Shown piece after piece: positions 15,535-23,344 of a stretch of DNA of 64,000 bases. The notes beneath the pieces are model-generated. The model did not search any database. It was not told the DNA's origin and saw only the letters and a list, made by a program, of their open reading frames with translations. A program made the translations under genes and the position numbers. This DNA is from CBEULR01 sp965544035. GTDB taxonomy: Bacteria > Bacillota > Desulfotomaculia > Desulfotomaculales > Desulforudaceae. The stretch spans positions 57,283-121,282 of the forward strand of contig CBEULR010000008.1 in NCBI GenBank assembly GCA_965544035.1. The letters are read 5' to 3'. Within the stretch, counting starts at the first letter, position 1. Each line of letters opens with the position of its first letter.

Positions 15535-17162
15535 TTGAAAAACTTCACCGCTTCCCTGTAAGAGATGATATCCGCAACCCCCCTAAACAAACGGGACACC
15601 TGGGAGCTGTAGTAGACAGCGTCCCGCATCACTGCGGGCGTCGGTCCGGAGGCCACAATCCGCCCGCCGGCCAGAACAGCCATTTCATCAGCCCATTCGG
15701 CCGCGAAGTCAATATCGTGCGTGACCAGCAGAACGGTCCGCCCCTCCCCACGCAGATCGTCCAGCAGCCGGCCGAGTTCAACTTTGCACAGAACGTCCAG
15801 ACCGCGGGTGGGCTCATCCAGGAGAATCAACCGGGTATCACCCGTCAGCACCGCCCCCAGAGCGACACGCTGCCGTTCCCCTGTACTCAGGTCCCTGGGG
15901 TTGTGACCGAGCAGCGGAACAAGGCCCAACCGGCGAACCCATGCCTCCGGGATCGTCTCACCGCCCCTTAGAGATGCCGAAAAGCCCAGTTCCCCGCCCA
16001 CCGTATCCTGAAACAGATAATCGTTGGGGTTCTGGGACAGATAAGCAACCCGCCTGGTAATCCAGTCGCCATCCACTTGCCCGGCATCCCGTCCGCATAT
16101 CTGAATTCGCCCCCGGTCGGGTCTGGCCAACCCGGCAAGAATTCTAAGGAGCGTGCTCTTCCCCGCACCGTTCGGGCCCACCAGAGCGGTCAGTCGTCCC
16201 TCGGACACCGTCCAGTTCAAACCCTTGAGTACTTCGGGTCCGTTCGGATACCGGTACCACAAATCCTCCGCCGCGGCGACGGGAGGCGGCTTCTTATCAA
16301 CATAGGGCGCCGGAGCGTCCTCCGGGACATGCTTCCCAGGGACCGCCGGCAGCAGCCGCCGCGCCTCCTTTATGGTCAGCGGCAAACCGGGCGCACTGTT
16401 TTCGGCAAACAGCCTGCCGATCACCGGCACAAACGGCCAATGTCTCCGGACCGTTTCCGGGGCGGCCTCTTTCGGCGGGCCGTCCAGCACCACCCGCCCA
16501 TCGTTCATCAGTACAACCCGGTCCGCCAGGTGGTAGCAGCGTTCAAGCCGCTGCTCAACCAGCACCACCGTCAATCCCAGTTCTTCATTGATCCGCCGCA
16601 AGGTGAACAGCAGTTCTTCGGCGGCCACCGGGTCAAGCTGCGAGGTCGGTTCATCCAGGAGGAGCACCCGCGGCTGCGTGGCCAGCACCGACGCCAGAAG
16701 CACCTTCTGCTTCTGTCCGCCCGACAGCTCCGCCACCCTGCAGTCCATCAGATCGTGGATCCCCAGGAAGTCGGCCGCTTCCGCTACCCGGCGGCACATG
16801 TCCGGCGGCGCAACGCCGAGGTTTTCCAAGCCGAACGCCAGCTCACGCTCGACTGTGACCGTGACCAGCTGTTTTTCGGGGTCCTGGAAGACCATTCCCA
16901 CTTCCCTCCGCCACTCGGGATCAGACCCATCAACCTCACGTCCGCCGTAGAAAACCCTTCCCCTGAGCAGACCACCGTGAAAGTCGGGGATCAGTCCGCC
17001 CAGGGCCCGCAGCAGGCTCGATTTGCCCCCGCCGGACGGCCCGGTCAGCAGAACAAACTCACCCCCCTCAATGGCCAGGGAGACATCGTTCAGGGACGGG
17101 AAAGGGCGTCCCGGATAGGTGTAGGTTAGATTCTGGACTGTAAGGAGTCCCAGCGTCGCCAC
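15519..17162 (-). CDS. ECF transporter fused double ATPase (A1-A2)
   Basis: Two ABC ATPase domains lie in one 547-residue chain, where many Firmicutes have two genes (ecfA1, ecfA2). Domain 1 (about 8-235): Walker A GPSGGGKSSLLRAL, signature LSGGQKQKVLLAS, Walker B VLLLDEPTSQLD. Domain 2 (about 295-510): Walker A GPNGAGKSTLLRIL, signature LSTGERQRVALGA, Walker B LILLDEPTRGLD. Both domains have intact catalytic motifs. It overlaps the T gene by 37 bp and the S gene by 16 bp, typical of a tightly coupled single transporter of group I (dedicated) organisation. Confidence 0.94.
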   Translation of the reverse strand: MATLGLLTVQNLTYTYPGRPFPSLNDVSLAIEGGEFVLLTGPSGGGKSSLLRALGGLIPDFHGGLLRGRVFYGGREVDGSDPEWRREVGMVFQDPEKQLVTVTVERELAFGLENLGVAPPDMCRRVAEAADFLGIHDLMDCRVAELSGGQKQKVLLASVLATQPRVLLLDEPTSQLDPVAAEELLFTLRRINEELGLTVVLVEQRLERCYHLADRVVLMNDGRVVLDGPPKEAAPETVRRHWPFVPVIGRLFAENSAPGLPLTIKEARRLLPAVPGKHVPEDAPAPYVDKKPPPVAAAEDLWYRYPNGPEVLKGLNWTVSEGRLTALVGPNGAGKSTLLRILAGLARPDRGRIQICGRDAGQVDGDWITRRVAYLSQNPNDYLFQDTVGGELGFSASLRGGETIPEAWVRRLGLVPLLGHNPRDLSTGERQRVALGAVLTGDTRLILLDEPTRGLDVLCKVELGRLLDDLRGEGRTVLLVTHDIDFAAEWADEMAVLAGGRIVASGPTPAVMRDAVYYSSQVSRLFRGVADIISYREAVKFFKCNGQ

Positions 17163-18070
17163 CCTCCTCCCAGCACCACGGGCGCCAGCAGAGACGGAAC
17201 AACCGCCGTGAGCCCGAGCAGAGCCCCTTTGTCGTACAGGTTTCCCGCCGCCGGATAGAACACATATTCCGCCACACCCAAGGCTGCGGTCGCTAAACCA
17301 GTAACGGCAAGCACCGCGGCGGCCGCCACGACAATGCCGTCCCGCGGACGCCAGATTTCCGAACGATAAGCGGTACGGTCCCCCAACCCGTAGTGACGTG
17401 CATGCATCGCCTCGGCGATTTCCAGCGCCCGCTCCAGAGCCGACACCAAGACCGCCCTGAGCACCAAGAGGTGCGCCTTCCAGCGTCCGAGGCGGGTTCC
17501 GCCGTCAAACCGGGCACCCCTGGCAGCAAAAGCCTGCTTGATGTTGCGGTAATCATCTGTTAACGCCGGATACAACCGGGTTGTCAATAGCAGCATAGTG
17601 ACTGCTTTGGGCGCCGGGCGCCGCATGAGTCCCAACAGCCGGTCGGGATTGACCGCCAGGCTAAAAACCAGAAAGGCCCCCAGCACCACCAGCAGCCGCA
17701 GGCCCATTGTCAGCGCAAATAAAAGCCCTTCCAGGGATAAGGCATAAAACCCCAACCCGGGAAGCGTCGGCCCCGACCAGATCACGGTCGCCCCGCTCCC
17801 GGCGAAAAACGGGTTAACCAATATCAACAGCACAATAAACGGCAAACAGAAACGCAGGTACCCGCCCCACAACGCCGTTCCCTCCAGCTGTCGGATCAGC
17901 ATCCAGACCGCAAGCAGCAGCACCGCCAGAAACAGCGGATGGGTCCAAACCACCGCCAGCAGCCCCAAGGTCGCGACATAGGCGCACGCGGACAGGGGGT
18001 GGAGGGTGGCAAAGAACCGGTTGCCGGAGTATACGGAGGTCATACGCTGCTCATCCCCTGGCGAAAACAC
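17126..18070 (-). CDS. ECF transporter T component (transmembrane coupling protein)
   Basis: The 314-residue membrane protein has about seven hydrophobic segments and the two coupling-helix motifs of EcfT: AARGARF near residue 183 and AMHARHYG near 220, which contact the two ATPase domains. It starts with GTG at 18070 (GGAG 7 bases upstream), overlapping the barrel-protein gene by 20 bp; an ATG at 18043 is an alternative start. Two C-terminal helices extend beyond the minimal T fold. Together with the adjacent A1A2 and S genes it makes a complete ECF importer. Confidence 0.92.
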   Translation of the reverse strand: MFSPGDEQRMTSVYSGNRFFATLHPLSACAYVATLGLLAVVWTHPLFLAVLLLAVWMLIRQLEGTALWGGYLRFCLPFIVLLILVNPFFAGSGATVIWSGPTLPGLGFYALSLEGLLFALTMGLRLLVVLGAFLVFSLAVNPDRLLGLMRRPAPKAVTMLLLTTRLYPALTDDYRNIKQAFAARGARFDGGTRLGRWKAHLLVLRAVLVSALERALEIAEAMHARHYGLGDRTAYRSEIWRPRDGIVVAAAAVLAVTGLATAALGVAEYVFYPAAGNLYDKGALLGLTAVVPSLLAPVVLGGGWRRWDSLQSRI

Positions 18071-19145
18071 CTGCGGACTCCGGGAACAACTGCATCCCGA
18101 CGGATAACGCCGGGCATCCGCTGATCACCGCGTTTTTCAACAGAACGAAACGGGCGGCTCCCGCCCGACGACTGTCGGCCCCGTCATCAAACTGCGGTTC
18201 GGTCACGGTATCGAAACGTGTCCAGAACGGTCTTCCCGCCAGCAGATCGGCCAGGGCCAACACCGCCTGCTGAGTGGACATGGCATTCGGCCCCAGTCCG
18301 GCGGCATATTCAAAGCCGCCGCCCGGAAGCTGAAGTGAACACAGCGCAGTGACGGGGTTCCCGCCGTTCTTGTTCCATTCCGGTGATGTCGGATCAATCC
18401 CCTGCGCAATGAGCCCCATAATGACCGCTGCACAGGTGTCCGCCGTTACTTCCAGCCCCCAGGCACCGAACCCTCCGCCTTCAGACTGATGATTGCGAAG
18501 ATAATCCAGCGCACGCCGTACCACGGGATCATCCTCGCCCGCACCAATGGCAGCCAAAGCCTGCAGCGCCATAGCGGTCATATCGGCATCGGGCGCGTCC
18601 AGCCCGACTGCATAGCTGAATCCCCCATCCGCAAACTGTTGCGCCGCCAGCCACCGGTAAGCCGACTCCTCGTCCGGAATCGCAACACCCGCCGCCCGCA
18701 AGGCTATGATCGCCCACAAGTGCGCATTAATCAGGATTTCACCCTCACCATAAATCGAATCGGCAAACTTGCCGCCGGGAAGCTGACAGTCTTGCAGTTG
18801 CGCGACCAGTTCCCCAACCACCGGATCGTCCTCTGCCGCCCCATGCGCCCGCATCGCGATCAGGGCCAGGGCACGGCTCGTTGTGGCGTCATCCGGCTCC
18901 AAAACGGCAGCGTCCGGACCAGACTCCGGATCCAGTCTGTCCGCTGCCCGCAAGGCGATGGCCTTCCAGGCCGGTGATCCGTCAAACTCGGGACGGCACA
19001 AATAAGCCGCCCCACGGTTCAAAACCGACTGCACACCGTCCTCCGCCCAGGCCGCCGGGGTGCCAACCGCACCGATCGCCATAAAGCCCAGCAACAGAAG
19101 GGTGATCATCCATCCCGGCCCGATCCCTCGGATTACCTTCACCAT
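18051..19145 (-). CDS. Secreted alpha6/alpha6-barrel protein (prenyltransferase/squalene-oxidase repeats; transcobalamin alpha-domain-like)
   Basis: The start is the ATG at 19145 (GGAGG, 5-base spacer), giving 364 residues with a signal peptide: a basic start, hydrophobic core WMITLLLLGFMAIGA, and probable cleavage after AAWA. The mature part contains at least four repeats about 50 residues apart marked by Q-x(2-4)-GGF elements: QLPGGKF (~118), QFADGGFSY (~170), QSEGGGFGAWG (~220) and QLPGGGFEYAAG (~274). This pattern builds an alpha/alpha toroid as in terpene cyclases and in the cobalamin-binding domain of intrinsic factor and transcobalamin. No cyclase DxDD motif was seen. It lies 17 bp after the DUF4430 lipoprotein gene under a B12 riboswitch, so a corrinoid-binding role is inferred. 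Confidence 0.85.
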   Translation of the reverse strand: MVKVIRGIGPGWMITLLLLGFMAIGAVGTPAAWAEDGVQSVLNRGAAYLCRPEFDGSPAWKAIALRAADRLDPESGPDAAVLEPDDATTSRALALIAMRAHGAAEDDPVVGELVAQLQDCQLPGGKFADSIYGEGEILINAHLWAIIALRAAGVAIPDEESAYRWLAAQQFADGGFSYAVGLDAPDADMTAMALQALAAIGAGEDDPVVRRALDYLRNHQSEGGGFGAWGLEVTADTCAAVIMGLIAQGIDPTSPEWNKNGGNPVTALCSLQLPGGGFEYAAGLGPNAMSTQQAVLALADLLAGRPFWTRFDTVTEPQFDDGADSRRAGAARFVLLKNAVISGCPALSVGMQLFPESAGVFARG

Positions 19146-19162
19146 ACACCCCTCCTCATTCA

Positions 19163-20293
19163 CTAATTAGTCTGCCGCGGAACACGAATAATCCTGCCTT
19201 CAGTCAATACCAGGGCGAACGCCCCGTCCATTGCCGACGGTTCCTCGGTGAATACCCTGACAGCCGCTGCCAGTCCATCCGGATCAACCCCGGAGATGAT
19301 CCACAGCGGTGCCTGGTCGCCGGGGCCGCTGCCGACGGCCGAGATCGTTCCGCTACCCGCGCCATGACGGTCGACAATAATCCCCGATGACTGCAGTTCT
19401 AAAAGCTCCGTGTCCCCAAAACTTACGAACAACCCGGCACGGCGACCGCGGTCATTAAGCCCGCTCAGGGTCGCGGATTCCTTAAGCGCCTCCCAAATGC
19501 CGACAACTACCGTTGGGTGCTTCCGGCGCTTTAGCAGATCCTCATCTACCGCAGACAGCGTCACTGCAGTGCCTTGTCCGGTCAGTTGCCTCGCCACAGC
19601 CGCGGCGTGTGCATCCGCTCCCGGTGCATACAGAACCACCGTCTTTTCCGGCCTCTCGCGATGCCCGCTCACGAACGGCTGCGGGTAGGCGCCGACCACC
19701 GCCGCCACCGGATAACTTCCCGCCCAGTCTTGATAATCCCACCAGATATGGTCACCCGGGCGTAGCTTGAAGCTCGCCGCGCCGAGCGCGGACGAGACCC
19801 CGTTCACCCAGAACAGCCAATCGTGCGCACTGTTCGAGCCGGAACGGGAGGCCAAACCATTGATACTCTCCACAAACTTGCCCCCGTACGCCGTTCCCAC
19901 CGCCAGGTTCCGGTTCAGCACATCGAGCACGGTGTCTCCGTCTTCCAACCGGACTTCCTCCCGGAACAGGTTACTGCTGCCGTAATCGCGTGTGACAAGC
20001 AGGGTGACTGTCGGTCCCTTTCTTTCGGCCGGCGGTCTGGGAGCCGTCACTGTCTCCGGTTCGGGTTCGGACGTGGTTTTCTCAACCGGAGCCGGATCAT
20101 CCCCCGTCTGCGCCGGTGTCTCCGAAACACCCAATGCAGGAGTATCAGGCTCCCGCGCTGCATCCGGTACGTCCGATCTCTCCATAACGGGCAGGCTCGG
20201 GTTCTGCCCGCCAACGGTATCCGCAGACCCCGCACAACCGGCCGCAAGCACGGCCAGAACACATAGCACAAACACCAAGAACCAATTTTTCAT
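19163..20293 (-). CDS. DUF4430 lipoprotein (transcobalamin C-terminal-like domain)
   Basis: First gene of the riboswitch operon, 376 residues. The lipoprotein signal is clear: MKNWFLVFVLCVLAVLAAGC with the lipobox LAAGC (cysteine at residue 20), so it is tethered outside the membrane. A proline- and acid-rich linker (about 25-92) follows. Residues about 93-195 match DUF4430: VRLEDGDTVLDVLNRNLA, YGGKFVESINGL, DWLFWVNGVSS and LRPGDHIWWDYQDW. This domain is also the C-terminal beta domain of animal transcobalamin and intrinsic factor. The remaining 180 residues form a further alpha/beta domain that I cannot name. Likely role: extracellular corrinoid capture with the barrel protein. Confidence 0.87.
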   Translation of the reverse strand: MKNWFLVFVLCVLAVLAAGCAGSADTVGGQNPSLPVMERSDVPDAAREPDTPALGVSETPAQTGDDPAPVEKTTSEPEPETVTAPRPPAERKGPTVTLLVTRDYGSSNLFREEVRLEDGDTVLDVLNRNLAVGTAYGGKFVESINGLASRSGSNSAHDWLFWVNGVSSALGAASFKLRPGDHIWWDYQDWAGSYPVAAVVGAYPQPFVSGHRERPEKTVVLYAPGADAHAAAVARQLTGQGTAVTLSAVDEDLLKRRKHPTVVVGIWEALKESATLSGLNDRGRRAGLFVSFGDTELLELQSSGIIVDRHGAGSGTISAVGSGPGDQAPLWIISGVDPDGLAAAVRVFTEEPSAMDGAFALVLTEGRIIRVPRQTN

Positions 20294-20312
20294 ACGCCGT
20301 CCCCCACAAGAA

Positions 20313-20352
20313 CCAAAAAACCCCTGGTCTCCGCTTTATGGAAACCGGGGTC
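20313..20352 (-). terminator. Riboswitch expression platform: intrinsic terminator
   Basis: On the minus strand ACCCCGGTTTCC pairs with GGAGACCAGGGGT across a 7-base loop and runs into TTTTTT, only about 20 bp before the start of the DUF4430 gene. Lying just downstream of the cobalamin aptamer, it is the probable switch that ends transcription when cobalamin is bound. A second perfect hairpin (CGTCCTGC/GCAGGACG, near 20361-20380) between aptamer and terminator may be part of the competing fold. Confidence 0.85.
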
Positions 20353-20429
20353 CTGCCGCCGTCCTGCAACAGCAGGACGAGCTATGCGCGCTTCCCCCTC
20401 TCCCTCGGAGGTCCTCTGTGGCGCAGCGT

Positions 20430-20592
20430 CCGGGCAGGTCTCCTGACTCATGGGTCATCGCCGCTTTCCGCCTTCCCGGGCTAAAGAGCCCAGTGGCCTT
20501 CCGGAGAGCGGCTCGCCATTCACAGTGGCGGGGCCGTCCGGGATTTGCACCCGGTTCCCTTTTCACCCTGCATTAACAGGGCACCTGAACGC
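20430..20592 (-). promoter_or_regulatory. Cobalamin riboswitch (AdoCbl-type aptamer)
   Basis: The minus strand shows the conserved B12 element in order: AGGTGCCC, GGGAACCGGGTGCAAATCCC, the B12-box core GACGGCCCCGCCACTGTGA, then GCCACTGG, GGGAAGGC, and the closing GATGACCCATGAGTCAGGAG-ACCTGCC. Spacing and order are those of the family. It precedes the DUF4430 lipoprotein gene, so the whole operon down to the EEP gene is predicted to be off when adenosylcobalamin is plentiful. Confidence 0.96.
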
Positions 20593-20618
20593 ATTCCAGT
20601 ATTTTGACTAACCGGAGT

Positions 20619-21263
20619 CTAGCATAATTCCGGCGGCTTGTCGACTCCGGTTGGAGGCGGTACAGCCAGGTTATCGGGCATCGCCCGGTGCGCAATGTAA
20701 ATTTCCCCGTACTGACGCCACATCTCAACCAACTCGAGCACACGCGCAACACGTTCCTCAAGACTGCCCGATACCTCAGCCAACCGCGACGGATGGATAA
20801 GCCCTCTGGCTACCGTCCGGATCAGCCAGTCCATCTCGGCCCGGTAGACCACGTCCGTACTGCGGAAACCATTGGCATACAGCGGTATCTCCGGGGGCAC
20901 ATAAAACACCAAATCATAATACCCGCAGTGCTTCTCACACTCGCGATAGTAGTTCAGATTGTCCCGGCTGGATGAGCGCCCGGAACGCCATTTCAGCCAG
21001 TACACGGCGTTATCGATCACCGTCCGATCGGCGATAAAACTGCCCAGTTCCCGTTCGGCCGCAATCTGCCGCACCAGGCATTCCCATTGAAAGCGGCTCG
21101 ACAACTGTGGTCTGCCCTTCAGGTCGCTGGGATTCCTGAGCCCCATATCGCGCACCACACAGCGTGCCTGTTCCTCAACTATCGGCAGGTTGAGGCGTTT
21201 GGACAGTTCCCGGGCCAGCGTCGTCTTCCCCACACTCTGTGCTCCAGTAAGGCCGATTCGCAC
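20619..21263 (-). CDS. NadR/AAA_28-like P-loop ATPase or nucleotide kinase
   Basis: The start is the GTG at 21263: AGGAGG stands 7 bases upstream and lies inside any longer frame. The 214-residue protein opens VRIGLTGAQSVGKTTLARE (Walker A GAQSVGKTT), followed by EEQAR near 31-35, FIADRTVIDNAVYW (Walker-B-like DRT), and a C-terminal helical part. The layout resembles the ribosylnicotinamide-kinase domain of NadR and related AAA_28 proteins. The true substrate is unknown. It lies directly upstream of the B12 riboswitch on the same strand but would be a separate transcript. Confidence 0.8.
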   Translation of the reverse strand: MRIGLTGAQSVGKTTLARELSKRLNLPIVEEQARCVVRDMGLRNPSDLKGRPQLSSRFQWECLVRQIAAERELGSFIADRTVIDNAVYWLKWRSGRSSSRDNLNYYRECEKHCGYYDLVFYVPPEIPLYANGFRSTDVVYRAEMDWLIRTVARGLIHPSRLAEVSGSLEERVARVLELVEMWRQYGEIYIAHRAMPDNLAVPPPTGVDKPPELC

Positions 21264-21333
21264 CGCAGAACCTCCTGACAATGATCGCGTTCGTCGTGTA
21301 TATCATCTCTCATTGCCGGGAGGTATACACCGT

Positions 21334-22281
21334 CTAGTGCTGCCGGGTCTCACGGAACCGAATCAAGTGGCTGATCATTTCGTTCACCGGCGTGGGAACA
21401 CCCGTCTCTTGGCCGTAATGAACAATCATCCCGTTCAAGGCGTCGATCTCGGTACGCCGGCCCCGCTCGATATCCTGAAGCATAGACGGACGGTGGGTTC
21501 TGGTCGGCGGCACCAGTTTTTCGTAGAAGTCAACCAGGTACGCCTCCGCGGTTTCCCATGGCATCTCCGTACCCCTGGCCTTCACAACTGCGAAACACTC
21601 CCGGATAATGGCCTCAATCACCGCCCGGGTATCGGGACTGTCCACCAGTGTCCCGTAATCGACCCCCAAGAGCGCCCCCAGTGGATTCAGGGCGCAATTG
21701 TAGATCGCCTTCGCCCAAATGTAGGAGATTACCTTTTCTTCATAGCGGCACGGGATCCCCGCCTTGTTAATTGCTTCAGCTGCTTGTCGAATGGCCTCCG
21801 CATTGGAGGCCTCGCCCACCGGACCCAGCACCACATCGTCGGCACAAACCGTCACCCGCACCCGTCCCGGTTTGATAATCTCCGCACCGAAAATAACCCG
21901 ACCGGCCGCACATCTCTCCGGACCGAAGTGCCCGGTCAGAACCGGGATGTTCCCGAGGCCGTTCTGCAGCGAAACCACCAGCGTCTGTTTCCCAACCGCG
22001 TGCCGACAGTCGCGGACGGTCGTTGCCGTATCATACGACTTAACACAGATCAGCACCAGGTCGTAATCGGATGCAAGTTCTTCCGGCCGAGTGATCAGCC
22101 GGCACTTATCCACCCGATGCTTACCCCAGATGCCGTCTATCCGGAGTCCCTTTTCGGCCACCCAATCCAAGTGCCAGGAGCGCCCGAGCAGATCCACCTC
22201 GTGACCCGCGTTGGCGAGGAAGCCTCCAAAAACCGAACCGAGCGCTCCCGTCCCAATCACTGCTACCTTCAGCTTACACAC
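21334..22281 (-). CDS. Ketopantoate reductase family protein (2-dehydropantoate 2-reductase)
   Basis: The 315-residue protein starts with an NADP-binding Rossmann fold (KVAVIGTGALGSVFGGFLA), has VSLQNGLGNIPVL near residue 106, the catalytic-lysine region EKVISYIWAKAIYNCALNP near 200-218 and the C-terminal ApbA helical domain with RGRRTEIDALNGMIV. These are PanE/ApbA features. PanE makes pantoate for CoA, but the family includes paralogues of other function, and no panB/panC is nearby, so I leave out the symbol. It starts at GTG behind a G-rich ribosome site. Confidence 0.88.
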   Translation of the reverse strand: MCKLKVAVIGTGALGSVFGGFLANAGHEVDLLGRSWHLDWVAEKGLRIDGIWGKHRVDKCRLITRPEELASDYDLVLICVKSYDTATTVRDCRHAVGKQTLVVSLQNGLGNIPVLTGHFGPERCAAGRVIFGAEIIKPGRVRVTVCADDVVLGPVGEASNAEAIRQAAEAINKAGIPCRYEEKVISYIWAKAIYNCALNPLGALLGVDYGTLVDSPDTRAVIEAIIRECFAVVKARGTEMPWETAEAYLVDFYEKLVPPTRTHRPSMLQDIERGRRTEIDALNGMIVHYGQETGVPTPVNEMISHLIRFRETRQH

Positions 22282-22408
22282 CCCCCGTTCCAGCCGGTTC
22301 TGTAGCCTACAATCTACACCACCGGCTATTGTATTGTATCCTTCGCGGTGCTAATCTAGGATTGTATGCACTGGTTCTCAGATTATCATCCGAAAGGATT
22401 ACTGTTCT

Positions 22409-22828
22409 GTGGTCACCTTAGACACATTCAAACGAGGCCTCGGGAATGGACTGCACATCTCCTGGGAATTAGCCAAAGTCACCATCCCCATTTACATCGC
22501 AATCACCATTCTCGGCTACACACCGGTTCTGCCCTGGATAGCCGAGGTCTGCAGCCCGGCAATGAGGCTGGTCGGGCTGCCCGGAGAGGCATCTCTGGCG
22601 CTTATTATGGGATACACCGTAAACCTGTACGGCGCCATCGGGATCATTCTCGGCCTGGATCTCACCTATAGGCAAATCACGATTATCGCGGGGATGCTCT
22701 TGTTGTCACACTGCCTGCTTCTGGAGACGGCCGTGGCCAAAAAAACCGGGATCAAAGTCTCCGGGCTCGTGGTCACCCGGATCCTGCTCTCGGTGGCCTA
22801 CGGCATGATGCTAAACCTGCTGTGTTAG
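22409..22828 (+). CDS. Nucleoside-recognition (gate) domain membrane protein, first of a pair
   Basis: The 139-residue membrane protein has about four helices and a gate-type core: AKVTIPIYIAITILGYTPVL, then the polar re-entrant-like GLPGEASLALIMGYTVNLYGA and a GMLLLSHCLLLETAVAKKTG segment. These are the motifs of the nucleoside-recognition/spore-maturation (SpmA/B-like) family, and the small size suggests a half-protein that pairs with the next gene, 12 bp downstream. The transported substrate is unknown. The start is GTG. Confidence 0.8.
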   Translation: MVTLDTFKRGLGNGLHISWELAKVTIPIYIAITILGYTPVLPWIAEVCSPAMRLVGLPGEASLALIMGYTVNLYGAIGIILGLDLTYRQITIIAGMLLLSHCLLLETAVAKKTGIKVSGLVVTRILLSVAYGMMLNLLC

Positions 22829-22840
22829 GAAAGGTGTAAA

Positions 22841-23329
22841 ATGCAGATCGACCTGATCCTTAAAGAAGCGCTAAGCGGCGCCGTGCTGAGCGTGCTCCAG
22901 ATCGCCGCTTTCGTCATTCCGATAATGGTGTTCATCGAAATCCTGCGCGACATCAATGTCCTGGATCGTTTTTCCTCGTTCTTTCACCCGTTTGTGCGCA
23001 TCTTCCGGATGCCCAAGGAGGCCTGTCTGCCCCTTCTGGCCGGCCTCATTTTCGGCATTGCCTACGGGGCGGGGGTCATCCTGCAGTCCGTTCGGGAAGG
23101 CCGCCTCTCGTTGCGGGACATCTACATTATCAATACCTTCCTGATCATCTGTCACAGCGTTATTGAGGACACCGTTCTATTCGTGGCTATCGGAGCCAAC
23201 GCCTGGCTCATTCTGGTGCCCAGGATCATCGGAGCAGTAGTGGTGTGCTATATCATCTCCCGCCTTTATGAACCGGCGCCCGTCCCGCTCGCTGTTCCGG
23301 AGAAGAAAGAATCCGGAGCGCGCTCGTAG
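22841..23329 (+). CDS. Nucleoside-recognition (gate) domain membrane protein, second of a pair
   Basis: The 162-residue protein starts MQIDLILKEALSGAVLSVLQ, followed by a gate domain: VIPIMVFIEILRDINVLDRF, PKEACLPLLAGLIFGIAYGAG with the conserved polar turn, then NTFLIICHSVIEDTVLFVAIG. This closely parallels the first protein of the pair (PGEASLALIMGY versus PKEACLPLLAGL), so they look like two halves of one inverted or duplicated transporter-like unit. The two are 12 bp apart and surely co-transcribed. Function not assigned. Confidence 0.82.
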   Translation: MQIDLILKEALSGAVLSVLQIAAFVIPIMVFIEILRDINVLDRFSSFFHPFVRIFRMPKEACLPLLAGLIFGIAYGAGVILQSVREGRLSLRDIYIINTFLIICHSVIEDTVLFVAIGANAWLILVPRIIGAVVVCYIISRLYEPAPVPLAVPEKKESGARS

Positions 23330-23344
23330 GCACACTGTCCTTCG

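Noticed and set aside
16077..17129. Plus-strand open frame (350 codons) opposite the ECF ATPase
   Set aside because: Antisense of two intact ABC domains; no ribosome site and atypical composition.
22320..22360. TTGTAT-17-TAATCT as promoter of the gate-protein pair
   Set aside because: Only half of the -35 bases match; not supportable by sequence alone.
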